Shown here: positions 33,438 through 42,574 of the stretch, piece by piece
How the letters are laid out: each line of letters begins with the position of its first letter
Numbering within the stretch: the first letter of the stretch is position 1
Source of the DNA: Rhodococcus sp. IEGM 1409
Lineage (GTDB): Bacteria > Actinomycetota > Actinomycetes > Mycobacteriales > Mycobacteriaceae
Direction: 5' to 3'
Length of the DNA stretch: 64,000 bases
Assembly: GCF_030056735.1 (NCBI RefSeq)
Contig: NZ_JASHKN010000009.1
Span: 124,001 to 188,000 of the forward strand
Made by a program: the position numbers and the translations under genes
Notes under the pieces: generated by a model
What the model was told of the DNA's origin: nothing
Seen by the model: the letters and a program-made list of their open reading frames with translations, nothing else
Database searches by the model: none

Positions 33438-34077
33438 TGCAGGATCTTTACGTCGTCACTCATCCTCATGCCGAACACACAGCGCAGGACGTAGTCGGCG
33501 GTTGGCACAATTCGATTCTCACCCCTGCCGGTCGGCGCGATGCAGAATGATCGCCGAAGCGCTGAAGCGACGACGCACAGGAACTTCGCGCCCGATCCGC
33601 ATCACCTCGTCCGACCTCTATCGTTGCGCCGAGACATCCACGATCATCGCCCGGACACTCGACACTCCGGTGACAACGGATTCACGATTGCGCGAAATCA
33701 GCTTCGGAGAAGCCGAAGGACGCCCGAACTCGTGGCTCGCCCAGCGCCAGGTGCCGGCTCCCGACAACAACCGCCTCGATCACCGTGGCCCCGTTGCCGG
33801 CGCCGAGACTCGCCGAGAAATCGCATCGAGGGTCGGCGAATGCATTCGCGAACTGATGAACGATCTCGATCACGATCACATCGTCGTAACACACGGCTTT
33901 GCACACACATTCGTCGTCTCGGCCTGGCTGCAGCTTCCTGCCGAAGCGGGCGGCTTTGCAACCTTCGCGACCACGCCGGGGGCCATCACTCATCTCCGAC
34001 ACGACGACTACTGGCGCAATCGAACTCTCGCGCAACTAGCCGATACCTCGCACCTGGACTGTGGCACGATGGCCTGA
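33438..34077 (+). pseudogene. histidine phosphatase family gene with a frameshift
   Basis: The first frame, from GTG 33438, encodes a family N-terminus (LYVVTHPHAEHTAQDVVGGW, then LTPAGRRDAE) and stops at 33551. The rest, from about 33547 in another frame, continues without loss: MIAEALKRRR, then SSDLYRCAETSTIIARTL, IVVTHGFAHTFVVSAWL. One missing base at about 33546 restores a protein of about 212 residues. The second part has its own ATG (33547), but a protein from it would lack the phosphohistidine loop. Probably inactive unless the shift is a sequence error. Confidence 0.8.
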
Positions 34078-34905
34078 TGCGCCATGTCTCCGACGACGAA
34101 CGCCGTGCACGCATCGGCGTACGGCATGCGCTGGCTCCCTCGTTCCGCGTCGATTCTCCGGAAGCTGCGACTCGGGCGATGACGGTGCTTCACGCCACCG
34201 AGTCAGCGACGGTCTATCTGTCTTGCTAGGGGCGACCGCAGACATCATGCGCGCACCAACACCGGCCGCTTCCCCATCTCACGCCCACTGTGGACTCTCG
34301 CTCGACACTGGCTCGACGACGGCCGCGCCGACCTCGAATCCGCCGACCTCGAACCCGGGGACGGATACCGAGAAATAGTCCGACGCTGGCTCTACACCTT
34401 CGGACCTGGGACGGAAGACGACATCGTCTGGTGGCTGGGCTCGACGAAGACGGTCGTCCGGGCCGCTCTCGCCGAACTCGATGCCGTTGCAGTCTCACTC
34501 GGCGGCGGCGGCACCGGTTGGTTGCTACCGGATGGTGTCGCCGAAGTCTCCGATCCGGGTCCCTGGGTGGCGCTCTTACCAGTGCTCGACCCGACGATCA
34601 TGGGATGGAAGGACCGCGGCTTCTATCTCGGTCCACACCGCAACCAACTCTTCGATAACCGCGGTAACGCCGGCACCACCGCATGGGTCGATGGTCGCGT
34701 CGTAGGTTGCTGGATCCAAGACGAGGCCGGTGTGGTGCACGTTCGATTGCTCGAGACCGTGCCGGCGTCTGCGCGACGTTCTCTCGACGCCGAGTCAGCG
34801 CGCCTCACCGAGTGGCTGGGCGGCGTCAAGATCGGCACCGGTTACGTCTCGCCGGCGATGAAGCAAGAAGTTCTGAAACCTTCCGCCGGCACGAGGGTCC
34901 GGTGA
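34077..34905 (+). pseudogene. winged-helix DNA-binding (HTH_42/AlkZ-like) protein, internally deleted
   Basis: The ATG overlaps the previous stop. The N-terminus is typical (MRHVSDDERRARIGVRHALA, then AMTVLHATESATVYLSC), but a stop follows at about 34227. From about 34260, a different frame carries the C-terminal half intact: PISRPLWTLARHWLDDGR, FGPGTEDDIVWWLG, LLPVLDPTIMGWKDRGFYLG, AWVDGRVVGCW. Roughly 100 residues expected between the halves are missing. Relatives include DNA glycosylases acting on crosslinks. The lesion makes function unlikely. Confidence 0.8.
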
Positions 34906-35030
34906 CCACAGTGAGGGTCGCGAGCCCCGATCGAGTCAGATCCCGATTGCCAGATCCAAGCCCAGTCCGTCGAACGCGCCCTTCGGTTACGTTCGGTGCC
35001 GCGCGCCGCCGAGCCGAGCACTCGGGTTCT

Positions 35031-35408
35031 TCACATCCACTGGACGAGTTGCCACACGATTCCGTTGGGGTCGACGAACTGGCAGTAACGCTCGCCCCAC
35101 GGTTCGGTCTCCGGTTCGGTGACGACGGAAGCGCCTTCGGCGGCGATGCGGGAGAACTCGGCGTCGAGATCATCGACCACGAATGCAATGAGCATGCCCT
35201 GCCCGGCTGGACCTGCGACGAAGTCGGGCTTGAACGTCCCGAGGCCGGTGCGCAGGAAGACCACGTTGACCCCCGCATCGGGATGATTCAGGGAAACGAA
35301 GCCGTCGTCGGCCATGGCCTCGGTGAAGCCGAAATAGGTTTTCGCGAAGCGGGCCGACGCGTCGGTGTCGGCAACGTTCAAGGACAGAGCAGTGCTGGTG
35401 ATTTTCAT
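35031..35408 (-). CDS. VOC (glyoxalase/bleomycin resistance) family protein
   Basis: 125 residues from ATG 35408, with GGAGG upstream. Standard betaalphabetabetabeta repeats: ALSLNVADTDASARFAKTYFGF and GMLIAFVVDDLDAEFSRIAAEGASVVTEPETEPWG, ending YCQFVDPNGIVWQLVQW. Possible metal ligands are the C-terminal Gln/Glu positions. Family members bind or isomerise small molecules or sequester antibiotics. It diverges from a TetR gene, with one palindrome between, so it is probably inducible. Confidence 0.87.
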   Translation of the reverse strand: MKITSTALSLNVADTDASARFAKTYFGFTEAMADDGFVSLNHPDAGVNVVFLRTGLGTFKPDFVAGPAGQGMLIAFVVDDLDAEFSRIAAEGASVVTEPETEPWGERYCQFVDPNGIVWQLVQWM

Positions 35409-35429
35409 CGTGGCCTCCATGATCATAAA

Positions 35430-35464
35430 CCTTGTGCAGTGCATAACGTATGCACTGTATAAGG
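35430..35464. promoter_or_regulatory. TetR operator between VOC and TetR genes
   Basis: CAGTGCATA (35437-35445) and TATGCACTG (35449-35457) are perfect arms around ACG. The symmetry extends to CCTT and AAGG outside, giving 14 of 16 matching pairs per arm. It lies between divergent starts at 35408 and 35506. Confidence 0.85.
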
Positions 35465-35505
35465 TATACCACGGTTGAGGTATTCCCGATTCTTGGAGAT
35501 GACTG

Positions 35506-36231
35506 ATGGCACGCGAACTGATCGACCTACTCTGGCGCGATCACCCCCTCGCGCCGAAGGGTGGCGCCCGAGGCCCGCGTGCGAAGGTCACGACCTCGCA
35601 GGCGGTCGACGCTGCGCTCGCCCTCGCCGATGCCGAGGGGCTCGACGCCGTGACCGTGCGTCGCCTCGCCACCGACCTCCGCATCTCGGGAATGGCGCTG
35701 TACACCCACGTCGGATCCCGCGACGATCTGCTGGTGCTCATGGTCGACGCCGTACATGGAAACGGCCCACGCCTGCCGTACGGAAACATGACCTGGCGCC
35801 AACGTGTGCGCCGGGTCGCCGAGGAAGAACTTGCCCACTATGCAGAGCATTGGTGGCTCCTCGACATCACCGACCAACGCGCCGCGTTGGGTCCGGGAAC
35901 CATCGCGAAATACGACCACGAACTACATGCCTTCGACGGCACGGGACTGACCGACATCGACCGGGACTCCGCCCTGACATTCGTAGCCGACTTCGCCCGA
36001 TCCTCGGCGCAAGCGCGGCGCCCTGACCCTCGAGCAGCCGACATGGCCGAGGTGTGGTCCTCCTGGAACCAGCGTCTGGCCGCTTACCTCGACGACGACT
36101 TCCCATTGGCGCAGCGAGTCGGCGGCGCGGCCGGCGAAGCCAAGAACACCCCGTACAGCCCCGAGGCGGCGTGGGAGTTCGGACTGGATCGGGTCCTGGA
36201 CGCCCTGGAGGGCCTTGTTCACATCGAATGA
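35506..36231 (+). CDS. TetR-family transcriptional regulator (TetR_C type)
   Basis: 241 residues. The HTH is preceded by 25 extra residues: TTSQAVDAALALADAEGLDAVTVRRLATDLRISGMALYTHVGSRD. The C-terminal domain resembles the tetracycline-repressor class. It diverges from the VOC gene and both flank a strong palindrome. The 3' end of the gene is the first unit of a four-copy tandem repeat, so the last five codons plus stop have been duplicated downstream. Confidence 0.88.
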   Translation: MARELIDLLWRDHPLAPKGGARGPRAKVTTSQAVDAALALADAEGLDAVTVRRLATDLRISGMALYTHVGSRDDLLVLMVDAVHGNGPRLPYGNMTWRQRVRRVAEEELAHYAEHWWLLDITDQRAALGPGTIAKYDHELHAFDGTGLTDIDRDSALTFVADFARSSAQARRPDPRAADMAEVWSSWNQRLAAYLDDDFPLAQRVGGAAGEAKNTPYSPEAAWEFGLDRVLDALEGLVHIE

Positions 36232-36285
36232 CTTGTTCACATCGAATGACTAGTTCACATCGAATGACTAGCTCACATCGAATGA
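36214..36285. repeat. four 18-bp tandem repeats at the TetR gene end
   Basis: CTTGTTCACATCGAATGA occurs at 36214 and 36232, then as CTAGTTCACATCGAATGA at 36250 and CTAGCTCACATCGAATGA at 36268. The first copy encodes the last TetR residues and stop codon. The later copies diverge stepwise, so this is a small, ageing tandem duplication. Confidence 0.9.
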
Positions 36286-36311
36286 CATTCTTGCGATTCG
36301 TGGGCGAGAAT

Positions 36312-36719
36312 ATGTCCGTGCCGCGCTTCGGTTGGTCTCGACGGTCTGGTGGCGACCCCTCGTTGTTCGAGCCACGAGAGCTGTTGCACGCCTACGAGAA
36401 TCGATCGACCCGAGAGGTACGAGGTTCCGGCGAGCTTCTGATCGAGATTCCGCTGAGCGACGCGAGCATCTTGGAGATCACCATCCTCGATCCCTCTGCG
36501 GACTGGATCGAGTCCCGAGTCCGAGGGCTCTGCAGTTCGCTGGACAACATCGACCGACGGGCTCAACGCGTTCTCCGTGGGGGATTCAGCATCGGCTGGA
36601 TCGAACTCGAATCCGAGCGAGACGGCATCATCGACTACTGGGAAAACGGGGTGAACAACGAATACCCCCTCGCCATCATGTGGAACGGAAATGCCTGGGA
36701 AGAAGCGCCAAACACCTAG
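36312..36719 (+). CDS. hypothetical protein, 135 residues
   Basis: Start chosen at ATG 36312, with GGGCGAG nearby; the ATG at 36282 lies within the tandem repeat and lacks a ribosome binding site. The protein is soluble and acidic, with FEPRELLHAYENRSTREVRG, IPLSDASILEITILDPSADW and GFSIGWIELES and a C-terminal NNEYPLAIMWNGNAWEEA. No family is recognised. Codon use is normal for the window, so it is probably a real gene. Confidence 0.6.
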   Translation: MSVPRFGWSRRSGGDPSLFEPRELLHAYENRSTREVRGSGELLIEIPLSDASILEITILDPSADWIESRVRGLCSSLDNIDRRAQRVLRGGFSIGWIELESERDGIIDYWENGVNNEYPLAIMWNGNAWEEAPNT

Positions 36720-36820
36720 CCCTGAATTCAGGGGCATACATCCGCCAAGACGGGGTAGACGAGTAGATACCAACGGCTCATCGACCGAGCACATCGACTC
36801 AACTCCTGCGGTGGTGAAAA

Positions 36821-37183
36821 ATGTTTCTCAGCGACCAGTCGATCCGTCGCCACACCCGCCGTTTCGGAGCAGCGCTGACGCCTTCTCACAAGTGGCCTCC
36901 CCCGACCGAAACACAGCTCGTCGCGCGCTGGAGTGAAAGATCGGAGATGCTCGGTGCGCTGTCGGTGCTCCTGTTCTGGGCTTTCGGCTTCGGCATCCTG
37001 TTGGGTGCCGGCGCGATTACAACAGGGATCTTTGCGCTCCGACGTCACCCGAGGAGGTTTGGCGGGCATCTGCGCTCGAATGCCCGCCAGCTGCCATGGG
37101 ACGCAATAGTCGGCCTCTTCACCGGATTCATCGGTCTTGCACTGAGCGGGTGGTTCTTCGTGGTGGTCCTGCCCAACATGTAG
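36821..37183 (+). CDS. small membrane protein, DUF4190-like
   Basis: 120 residues with two transmembrane helices: LGALSVLLFWAFGFGILLGA and WDAIVGLFTGFIGLALSGWF, with a basic loop RRHPRRFGGHLRSNARQ. The layout resembles DUF4190 proteins. The start at 36821 lacks a clear ribosome binding site; ATG 36947 would give only the two-helix core. Function unknown. It converges with the acyl-CoA ligase operon. Confidence 0.55.
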   Translation: MFLSDQSIRRHTRRFGAALTPSHKWPPPTETQLVARWSERSEMLGALSVLLFWAFGFGILLGAGAITTGIFALRRHPRRFGGHLRSNARQLPWDAIVGLFTGFIGLALSGWFFVVVLPNM

Positions 37184-37190
37184 CCCTCTG

Positions 37191-38846
37191 CTAGCCGAGC
37201 CCGTTCGCGGCGTTGGCCAACGCTCGAAGTTCACGTCGGAGGATCTTGCCAGTAGTGGTGAGCGGCAAACTGTCGATGAACGTGATCTCCCTGGGGTACT
37301 GGTAGAAAGCAAGGCGACTTTTCACGTGGGTCTGCAACTCCTGTCGGAGCTCTTCCGAGGAGTTCGATCCATCGGACAGTACGACAAAAGCGTGAACAGC
37401 CTCGCCGCGCAACGGATCCGGAACACCGATGACACCTGCCATGGCTACCTCGTCGTGCGAAAGCAGGCACTCTTCGATCTCTCCGGGGCCGATTCGGTAC
37501 CCTGCGGACGAAATGACGTCATCGGCGCGCCCCTGGTACCAGAAGTTCCCGGCGTCATCGGTTCGCCCCAGATCACCGGTGTGAATCCAACCGTCGTACA
37601 CCTTTTCATCGGTCTTCGACGGCTGGTTCCAATAGCCGAGGAACTGTCCGGGATTGCCTGCCTTCACACAGATCTCACCTACCTGACCTACCTCGACCGG
37701 CTCGCCGAACGGATCGAGGAGGGTGACCTCGAAGCCAGGAAAAGCGCGACCCATCGAGCCGCCGGCGGGACTCCACTTCGACCGCGACGTGCCGATGGTC
37801 AGATTCATTTCCGTCTGCCCGTAGAACTCGTTGGCAGCTACGCCGAGCGTGCTCGTAACCCATGCCTGCAGTGCGTCACCGAGGGCCTCGCCACCAGTTC
37901 CCAATGCCCGCAACTGAATACCACGCGCAGCAGTCTTGTCGACGCCGATGCTTCGCATCTGCTTGAGCGCAGTGGGCGGAATGAAGGCGCCCGTCACCTT
38001 GTGACGGCTCAGAATCTCGACCGCACGCGCCGGCGTGAATTTGTCGGGCGTCGCAACTACGGGACATCCCAACGCAAGTGCGGGAAACAGTACGTCGAAC
38101 AGACCACCGATCCAGGCCCAGTCTGCGGGCGTCCAGAAGACGTCTCCCCGCTGCGGTGCATTGTCGAATGCCGTCCGCATACCGGGCATGTGCGCCAGAA
38201 GGATTCGGTGCCCATGGAGGGCGCCTTTCGGATTCCCGGTCGTTCCCGAGGTGTAGATGATGATGGCATGTGAATCGGGACCCGTGGCTGCCAGTTCAGT
38301 GCTTTCTGCGGCATCGTCGACGAGGCTGTGGAAATCGAGGATTTGCACGGGCGTCGATTCGGAGGGCTGATCGAGCCTTCCGACAACGACTACGGCTTCG
38401 AGACCCGGGATCTCATTGATTCCGTCAGCGACTCTTTCATAGCAGTCCTTGTCGACCACAAGAACTTTCGCGCCGGAGTCACGCATTCGATGCACCAATG
38501 CATCCGATCCGAACTTGACCGAGAGCGGAACGGTGACCATTCCGGATCGGAAGGCGCCCAGATGAGTCGCGAGAACCTCGATTCCCTGTGGGACCATCAC
38601 ACCGACGCGATCGCCTGAGGTCAGGCCGAAATCCGCGAGCACGGTTGCGAACTTTCGGCTTATCGTGGCGACTTCACCGAATGTGTACCGAGCCCAGTGT
38701 CCACCGGTGTCTACGACGAGGGCTAGATCATCGGGATTCTGCACCTCGACACATGCATGCGCGATGTTGAAGTGCTCTGGCACAGACCATTCGAAGTGTT
38801 CCGCCTCGAGGTCCTGCCACCAGGACAAGTGCGGCCCAGAGCTCAC
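37191..38846 (-). CDS. AMP-dependent acyl-CoA synthetase/ligase
   Basis: 551 residues. ANL-superfamily motifs: AIIIYTSGTTGNPKGALHGH (P-loop, A3), EFYGQTEMN (A5), YDGWIHTGDLGR (A7), YQGRADDVISSAGYRIGPGEIEE (A8 hinge) and TTTGKILRREL (catalytic Lys). Resembles medium-chain or aromatic acid ligases. It activates a carboxylic acid to its CoA thioester. Its ATG overlaps the stop of the MaoC gene, and the transporter gene lies upstream, so uptake, activation and hydration are encoded together. Confidence 0.92.
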   Translation of the reverse strand: MSSGPHLSWWQDLEAEHFEWSVPEHFNIAHACVEVQNPDDLALVVDTGGHWARYTFGEVATISRKFATVLADFGLTSGDRVGVMVPQGIEVLATHLGAFRSGMVTVPLSVKFGSDALVHRMRDSGAKVLVVDKDCYERVADGINEIPGLEAVVVVGRLDQPSESTPVQILDFHSLVDDAAESTELAATGPDSHAIIIYTSGTTGNPKGALHGHRILLAHMPGMRTAFDNAPQRGDVFWTPADWAWIGGLFDVLFPALALGCPVVATPDKFTPARAVEILSRHKVTGAFIPPTALKQMRSIGVDKTAARGIQLRALGTGGEALGDALQAWVTSTLGVAANEFYGQTEMNLTIGTSRSKWSPAGGSMGRAFPGFEVTLLDPFGEPVEVGQVGEICVKAGNPGQFLGYWNQPSKTDEKVYDGWIHTGDLGRTDDAGNFWYQGRADDVISSAGYRIGPGEIEECLLSHDEVAMAGVIGVPDPLRGEAVHAFVVLSDGSNSSEELRQELQTHVKSRLAFYQYPREITFIDSLPLTTTGKILRRELRALANAANGLG

Positions 38847-39307
38847 TGAGCACCCACTTCGAGACCGAGCGAATGCGTCGCGCCTACCAGGAAGGAGAAG
38901 TCACCCGAGAAGACAAGGTCTCCATCTTGGTTGACGAGTGAGCCCTTGGACGTCACGATCGCGGTCTCACCGTCCGAGCGAGGGCACACCGACAGCACTT
39001 CCGACACCGCATGCACCGAGTCACCCAGGTACGTCGGCCGGTGGAACCTGACTTGGTCAAGTCCGTAGAAACACTGGAGGTAACGAGGATCCAACTCCAC
39101 GAGGCCGAGCAAGGTGGACAGCATGAGAGCGCCGTGGGCGATCTGGCGACCGAAGCGCGTTTGCTGTGCATAGTCGGGGTCGAGGTGAAGGGGATGACGG
39201 TCCCAAGTGAGGTCGGCGAAGCTTCGCACATAATCTTCGGTGACGACCCGCGGGTCCGTTACCGCGATGTCTCCGACAGAGATCTCTTCGAAACTCTTTG
39301 TGATCAT
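38843..39307 (-). CDS. MaoC-like dehydratase (R-hydratase fold)
   Basis: 154 residues with a hot-dog fold: the hydratase motif DRHPLHLDPDYAQQTRFGRQIAHGALMLSTLLG, with catalytic Asp and His. It adds or removes water on enoyl-CoA esters. It overlaps the ligase start by four bases (ATGA), so it is translationally coupled. The gene is 14 bases downstream of the transporter. Confidence 0.88.
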   Translation of the reverse strand: MITKSFEEISVGDIAVTDPRVVTEDYVRSFADLTWDRHPLHLDPDYAQQTRFGRQIAHGALMLSTLLGLVELDPRYLQCFYGLDQVRFHRPTYLGDSVHAVSEVLSVCPRSDGETAIVTSKGSLVNQDGDLVFSGDFSFLVGATHSLGLEVGAQ

Positions 39308-39321
39308 TGAGGTTTCCTCTA

Positions 39322-40692
39322 TTAGTTGACAACCGTGGAGCGTTGATCGACTGGCGGCAGATAGGCCCCGTTGTCATCGATGTACATGTCGCGGCTTCCT
39401 TCGTCGAGGTCCGAGTCACGGACGAAGTAGACGCTGATCAGCGAAATGACCGACAGGGAAGCGATATACACAGCGACCGCAAAGGATCCGCCGGTTGCGC
39501 GGACCAACATGGCAGCAACCATCGGCGCGATTGCACCACCCAAGAGCACACCGATTTGAAAAGCGATGGACGCTGCGCTGTACCGCACCCGAGCGTCGAA
39601 CAATTCAGCGATGAACGTCGCCTGCGGCCCGTAGGAGATGCTGAGCATGAAGGCGCCGACGGCCAGTGCCCCGGTGGTGATCCAGAAGTTGCCGGTATCT
39701 ATTGCGGCAAAGGCAACAAAGACCCACACACCCATGCCGGTGATGCCGACCATCAGGATCCGGCGTCGGCCGAATTTCTCGGACAGCTGGCCGAAGATCG
39801 GAATGAAGATGACCGCCACGAGTGCGGACACCATGACCGCGCCGAGCATGAGGTTTCCGGACAGCAGATCGAACTGGTCGGCATACGTCAGGCTGTAGGT
39901 GTTGAGGATGTAGAAGTAAGCGCCCGTGCTGATCATCGAACCTGCGGCAAGAATGATCTGACGAGGATAGTTCTTGAACGCGTCGACCATCGGAATCTTG
40001 ACCGCGGTGTTCTGCTGCTTCACGCGAGCGAATGCGGGAGTCTCTTCCAACGCGGTGCGAATGTAGAGTCCGACTGCGACCAACGCGATGCTCAAGAGGA
40101 ACGGAATTCTCCACCCCCACACCAGGAATTGGTCTCCGGTGAGCGCCTTGGTGCCGAACATGACGGCCGTCGCCAGCAGAAGACCGGCCGGCACACCGAC
40201 CTGCGGCATGCTGCCGTAGAAGCCTCGGCGATTCTTCGGTGCGTATTCCACAGCAGTCAGAACTGCGCCGCCCCACTCACCGCCGACGCCGAAGCCTTGG
40301 ATCAGCCTCAGCAATACAAGAAGAATCGGAGCCCATACACCGATCTGGTTGGACGTCGGAAGAACGCCGACCAGGAACGTCGCGGCTCCCATCAGAAGAA
40401 GTGCAAGAACCAAGACCTTCTTGCGTCCGATGCGGTCCCCGAAGTGGCCCATCACAACGCCACCGAGCGGCCGCGCCAGGAAGCCGACCGCAAAGGTGGC
40501 GAAGGAGAGAATCGTCGCGAGTGCGGGATCTGCGCCCGAAAAGAACAGCGGCGCAAAGACCAAAGCTGCGGAGGCGCCGTAGATCTGAAAGTCGTACCAC
40601 TCGATCGTGGTGCCGACCAGAACTGATCCGGCCACCCGCCGCAGGGCTGGCCTGTCGACAGTTGCGGGAGATGGGGGATTCGCGTCGTTCAT
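39322..40692 (-). CDS. MFS transporter, metabolite:H+ symporter (MHS) family
   Basis: 456 residues and about 12 transmembrane helices. MHS features: TTIEWYDFQIYGASAALVF in helix 1, MGHFGDRIGRKKVLVLAL in loop 2-3, and LIQGFGVGGEWGGAVLTAVEYAP in helix 4. Such symporters import small organic acids. The operon position suggests import of the acid used by the ligase. A start with AAGGAG upstream fits. It diverges from a TetR gene. Confidence 0.92.
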   Translation of the reverse strand: MNDANPPSPATVDRPALRRVAGSVLVGTTIEWYDFQIYGASAALVFAPLFFSGADPALATILSFATFAVGFLARPLGGVVMGHFGDRIGRKKVLVLALLLMGAATFLVGVLPTSNQIGVWAPILLVLLRLIQGFGVGGEWGGAVLTAVEYAPKNRRGFYGSMPQVGVPAGLLLATAVMFGTKALTGDQFLVWGWRIPFLLSIALVAVGLYIRTALEETPAFARVKQQNTAVKIPMVDAFKNYPRQIILAAGSMISTGAYFYILNTYSLTYADQFDLLSGNLMLGAVMVSALVAVIFIPIFGQLSEKFGRRRILMVGITGMGVWVFVAFAAIDTGNFWITTGALAVGAFMLSISYGPQATFIAELFDARVRYSAASIAFQIGVLLGGAIAPMVAAMLVRATGGSFAVAVYIASLSVISLISVYFVRDSDLDEGSRDMYIDDNGAYLPPVDQRSTVVN

Positions 40693-40791
40693 GTCATTGC
40701 TCCTTGTATGGAGTGCCCTGTTAGCTCGCGCACCGAGAGGGAGGCTCGACTAGGACACTATGCAGTGACCCAAGGCACAGTCAAGCTTTTT

Positions 40792-40859
40792 TCAATCGAT
40801 CGATTGATGAATCGAATTGCAATTGACCAGTACACAGATAGCTATCAATCAATTGATTG
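40792..40859. promoter_or_regulatory. two palindromes, TetR operator region
   Basis: TCAATCGATCGATTGA (40792-40807) and CAATCAATTGATTG (40846-40859) are each perfect palindromes with the shared core CAATC/GATTG. Their centres are 53 bp apart, about five turns. They lie between the divergent transporter operon (40692) and the TetR gene (40912). Confidence 0.82.
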
Positions 40860-40911
40860 GCGACCAGTCGATTTCGGCGGCGATGCTAGCATGATTGGGC
40901 AACCAACCGAA

Positions 40912-41610
40912 ATGAGGATCATGGACCTGGGGCGCGTACAACGGGCGGCAGTCACGCTGTTCGCGACGAAAGGGTTCGCCGCCACCGGCATTCGTGAACT
41001 CGGAGCAGAAGCCGGCATCAACTCGGCAACGCTTTACCACTACGTCGGCAGCAAAGAGTCTCTGTTGGCTTCGATCATTCGGTCGTGCCTCGACGAGTTG
41101 ACGCAGTCGGGAGAGCGGGCAATGCGCCGCAGCGCCGATCCCGTAGTCCAGCTCGCCGGCCTGGTGTCGTCCCACGTCGGCATTACCGCCGTCAACCAAC
41201 TGACTGCCCGCGTTGCCGAGTACGAGATGCGCGGGTTGACCGGCGACAACCGCATCGAGTTGCAGACGCTACGCGACGAGTACGAGCTTCTTTTCGGACA
41301 GATCCTCGAACGCGGCCAACGCGTGGGTGCCTTCGACATCGAAGATCTTGCATTGAGCCGACTCGCGATACTCGAGATGTGCACCGGGGTCGCGCATTGG
41401 TACCGGCCCGGTGGGCGTCTCGAGCTGGAAGATGTCCAGCGATTCTTCGTCAGCACCACGTGCAAGCTTCTGTCGGTTCCGTCCGACGAACTGCACGGTG
41501 TGGAATTCATTCACGACGTTCGAAAGCTGGACAGCGAACCCGAGACTCAGTCCTCCGAAGTTTGGGGTACCCACGCACAGAGCGACTTCGTACGCCAGCC
41601 CGAACTGTAA
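40912..41610 (+). CDS. TetR-family transcriptional regulator
   Basis: About 232 residues from ATG 40912; ATG 40891 and 40921 are alternatives, and the longer frame from 40708 contains the operators. The HTH: MDLGRVQRAAVTLFATKGFA and GIRELGAEAGINSATLYHYVGSKESLL. It has a long C-terminal domain plus 30 hydrophilic residues. It probably represses the divergent transporter-MaoC-ligase operon through the palindromes at 40792 and 40846, with an acyl-CoA or free acid as inducer (inference). Confidence 0.87.
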   Translation: MRIMDLGRVQRAAVTLFATKGFAATGIRELGAEAGINSATLYHYVGSKESLLASIIRSCLDELTQSGERAMRRSADPVVQLAGLVSSHVGITAVNQLTARVAEYEMRGLTGDNRIELQTLRDEYELLFGQILERGQRVGAFDIEDLALSRLAILEMCTGVAHWYRPGGRLELEDVQRFFVSTTCKLLSVPSDELHGVEFIHDVRKLDSEPETQSSEVWGTHAQSDFVRQPEL

Positions 41611-41647
41611 TCACACCACAACTCCCGGGCTCTGGTACGAACTGAAC

Positions 41648-42499
41648 ATGCAACTACCCGCGGACAGTCATGTTCACAGCGAGTGGTCGTGGGACACCGG
41701 CGGACCACAGTCCGACGCTTCCGGGCGAATGCAACAGACTTGCGCGCGTGCCGAAGCAATCGGATTGCCGGCGTTGGTGTTCACCGAGCATCTCGACTTC
41801 GACGACCGTTGGCGCACAACCGCCGCAGACCTGCTGCCCCACCAACGCCACCTCCTCACCGCTGACGGCTACCTTCACGCACCGATCCTCGACATCGACG
41901 GCTATCTCGACAGCATCGACCGATGCCGACACCGTTTTCCTGAATTGCAGATTCTCACCGGAGTCGAGTTCGGACAACCGAACCTGCACGAAGCGCAAGC
42001 GGCGCAATTCCTCGATCTCGGCGGCATCGACCGAGTATTGGGTTCCTTGCACACGCTCGAAGTCGGCGAAGATCGGAGTGAACCGAACACTCTGTTCCGA
42101 ATTTGGGGCGCTGACGAGGTGATGTGGGCGTACCTGGAAGAGATTCCGCGCATGGTCGCGGGTTCCCGCGTCTTCGAAGTGTTCACCCACATCGACTACG
42201 CGGTGCGCGCATGGCCGACCGAAAGCGCCGGACCTTTCGATCCCCACCGATTCGAAGACGGATTCCGAAATGCCATGCGCGCCATCGCCGACAGCGGCCG
42301 GGCCCTTGAGATGAATACGCGTCGGCTCTGGCCCTGGATACCCCAGTGGTGGAGCGCAGAGGGAGGCAAAGCGGTGACATTCGGAAGCGATGCCCATGTG
42401 CCCGAAGCTCTGGCAGCCAACTTCCCGGAAGCAACAGCGATGCTCGAGCACTACGGATTCCGTTCAGGTAAAAGGCCCGAAGACTATTGGACTCGCTGA
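41648..42499 (+). CDS. PHP-domain phosphoesterase (histidinol-phosphatase HisK-like)
   Basis: 283 residues from ATG 41648. PHP metal motifs: DSHVHSEWSWD (motif I, HxH), VFTEHLDFDD (motif II), GVEFG, and C-terminal VTFGSDAHVPE (GSDAH, motif IV). HisK-type histidinol phosphatases have this layout, but other PHP phosphoesterases cannot be excluded. No other histidine genes are near. Confidence 0.85.
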   Translation: MQLPADSHVHSEWSWDTGGPQSDASGRMQQTCARAEAIGLPALVFTEHLDFDDRWRTTAADLLPHQRHLLTADGYLHAPILDIDGYLDSIDRCRHRFPELQILTGVEFGQPNLHEAQAAQFLDLGGIDRVLGSLHTLEVGEDRSEPNTLFRIWGADEVMWAYLEEIPRMVAGSRVFEVFTHIDYAVRAWPTESAGPFDPHRFEDGFRNAMRAIADSGRALEMNTRRLWPWIPQWWSAEGGKAVTFGSDAHVPEALAANFPEATAMLEHYGFRSGKRPEDYWTR

Positions 42500-42574
42500 T
42501 CTATATGATCCGCCAGGCCGATATTTCCGTGAGCACGGGTTGTCGGAGACGGATCAACCCGCAATAGTCGACGG

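Noticed and set aside
39307-40626. 439-codon + strand open frame
   Set aside because: Antisense to the MFS transporter gene. Composition is hydrophilic and lacks any motif.
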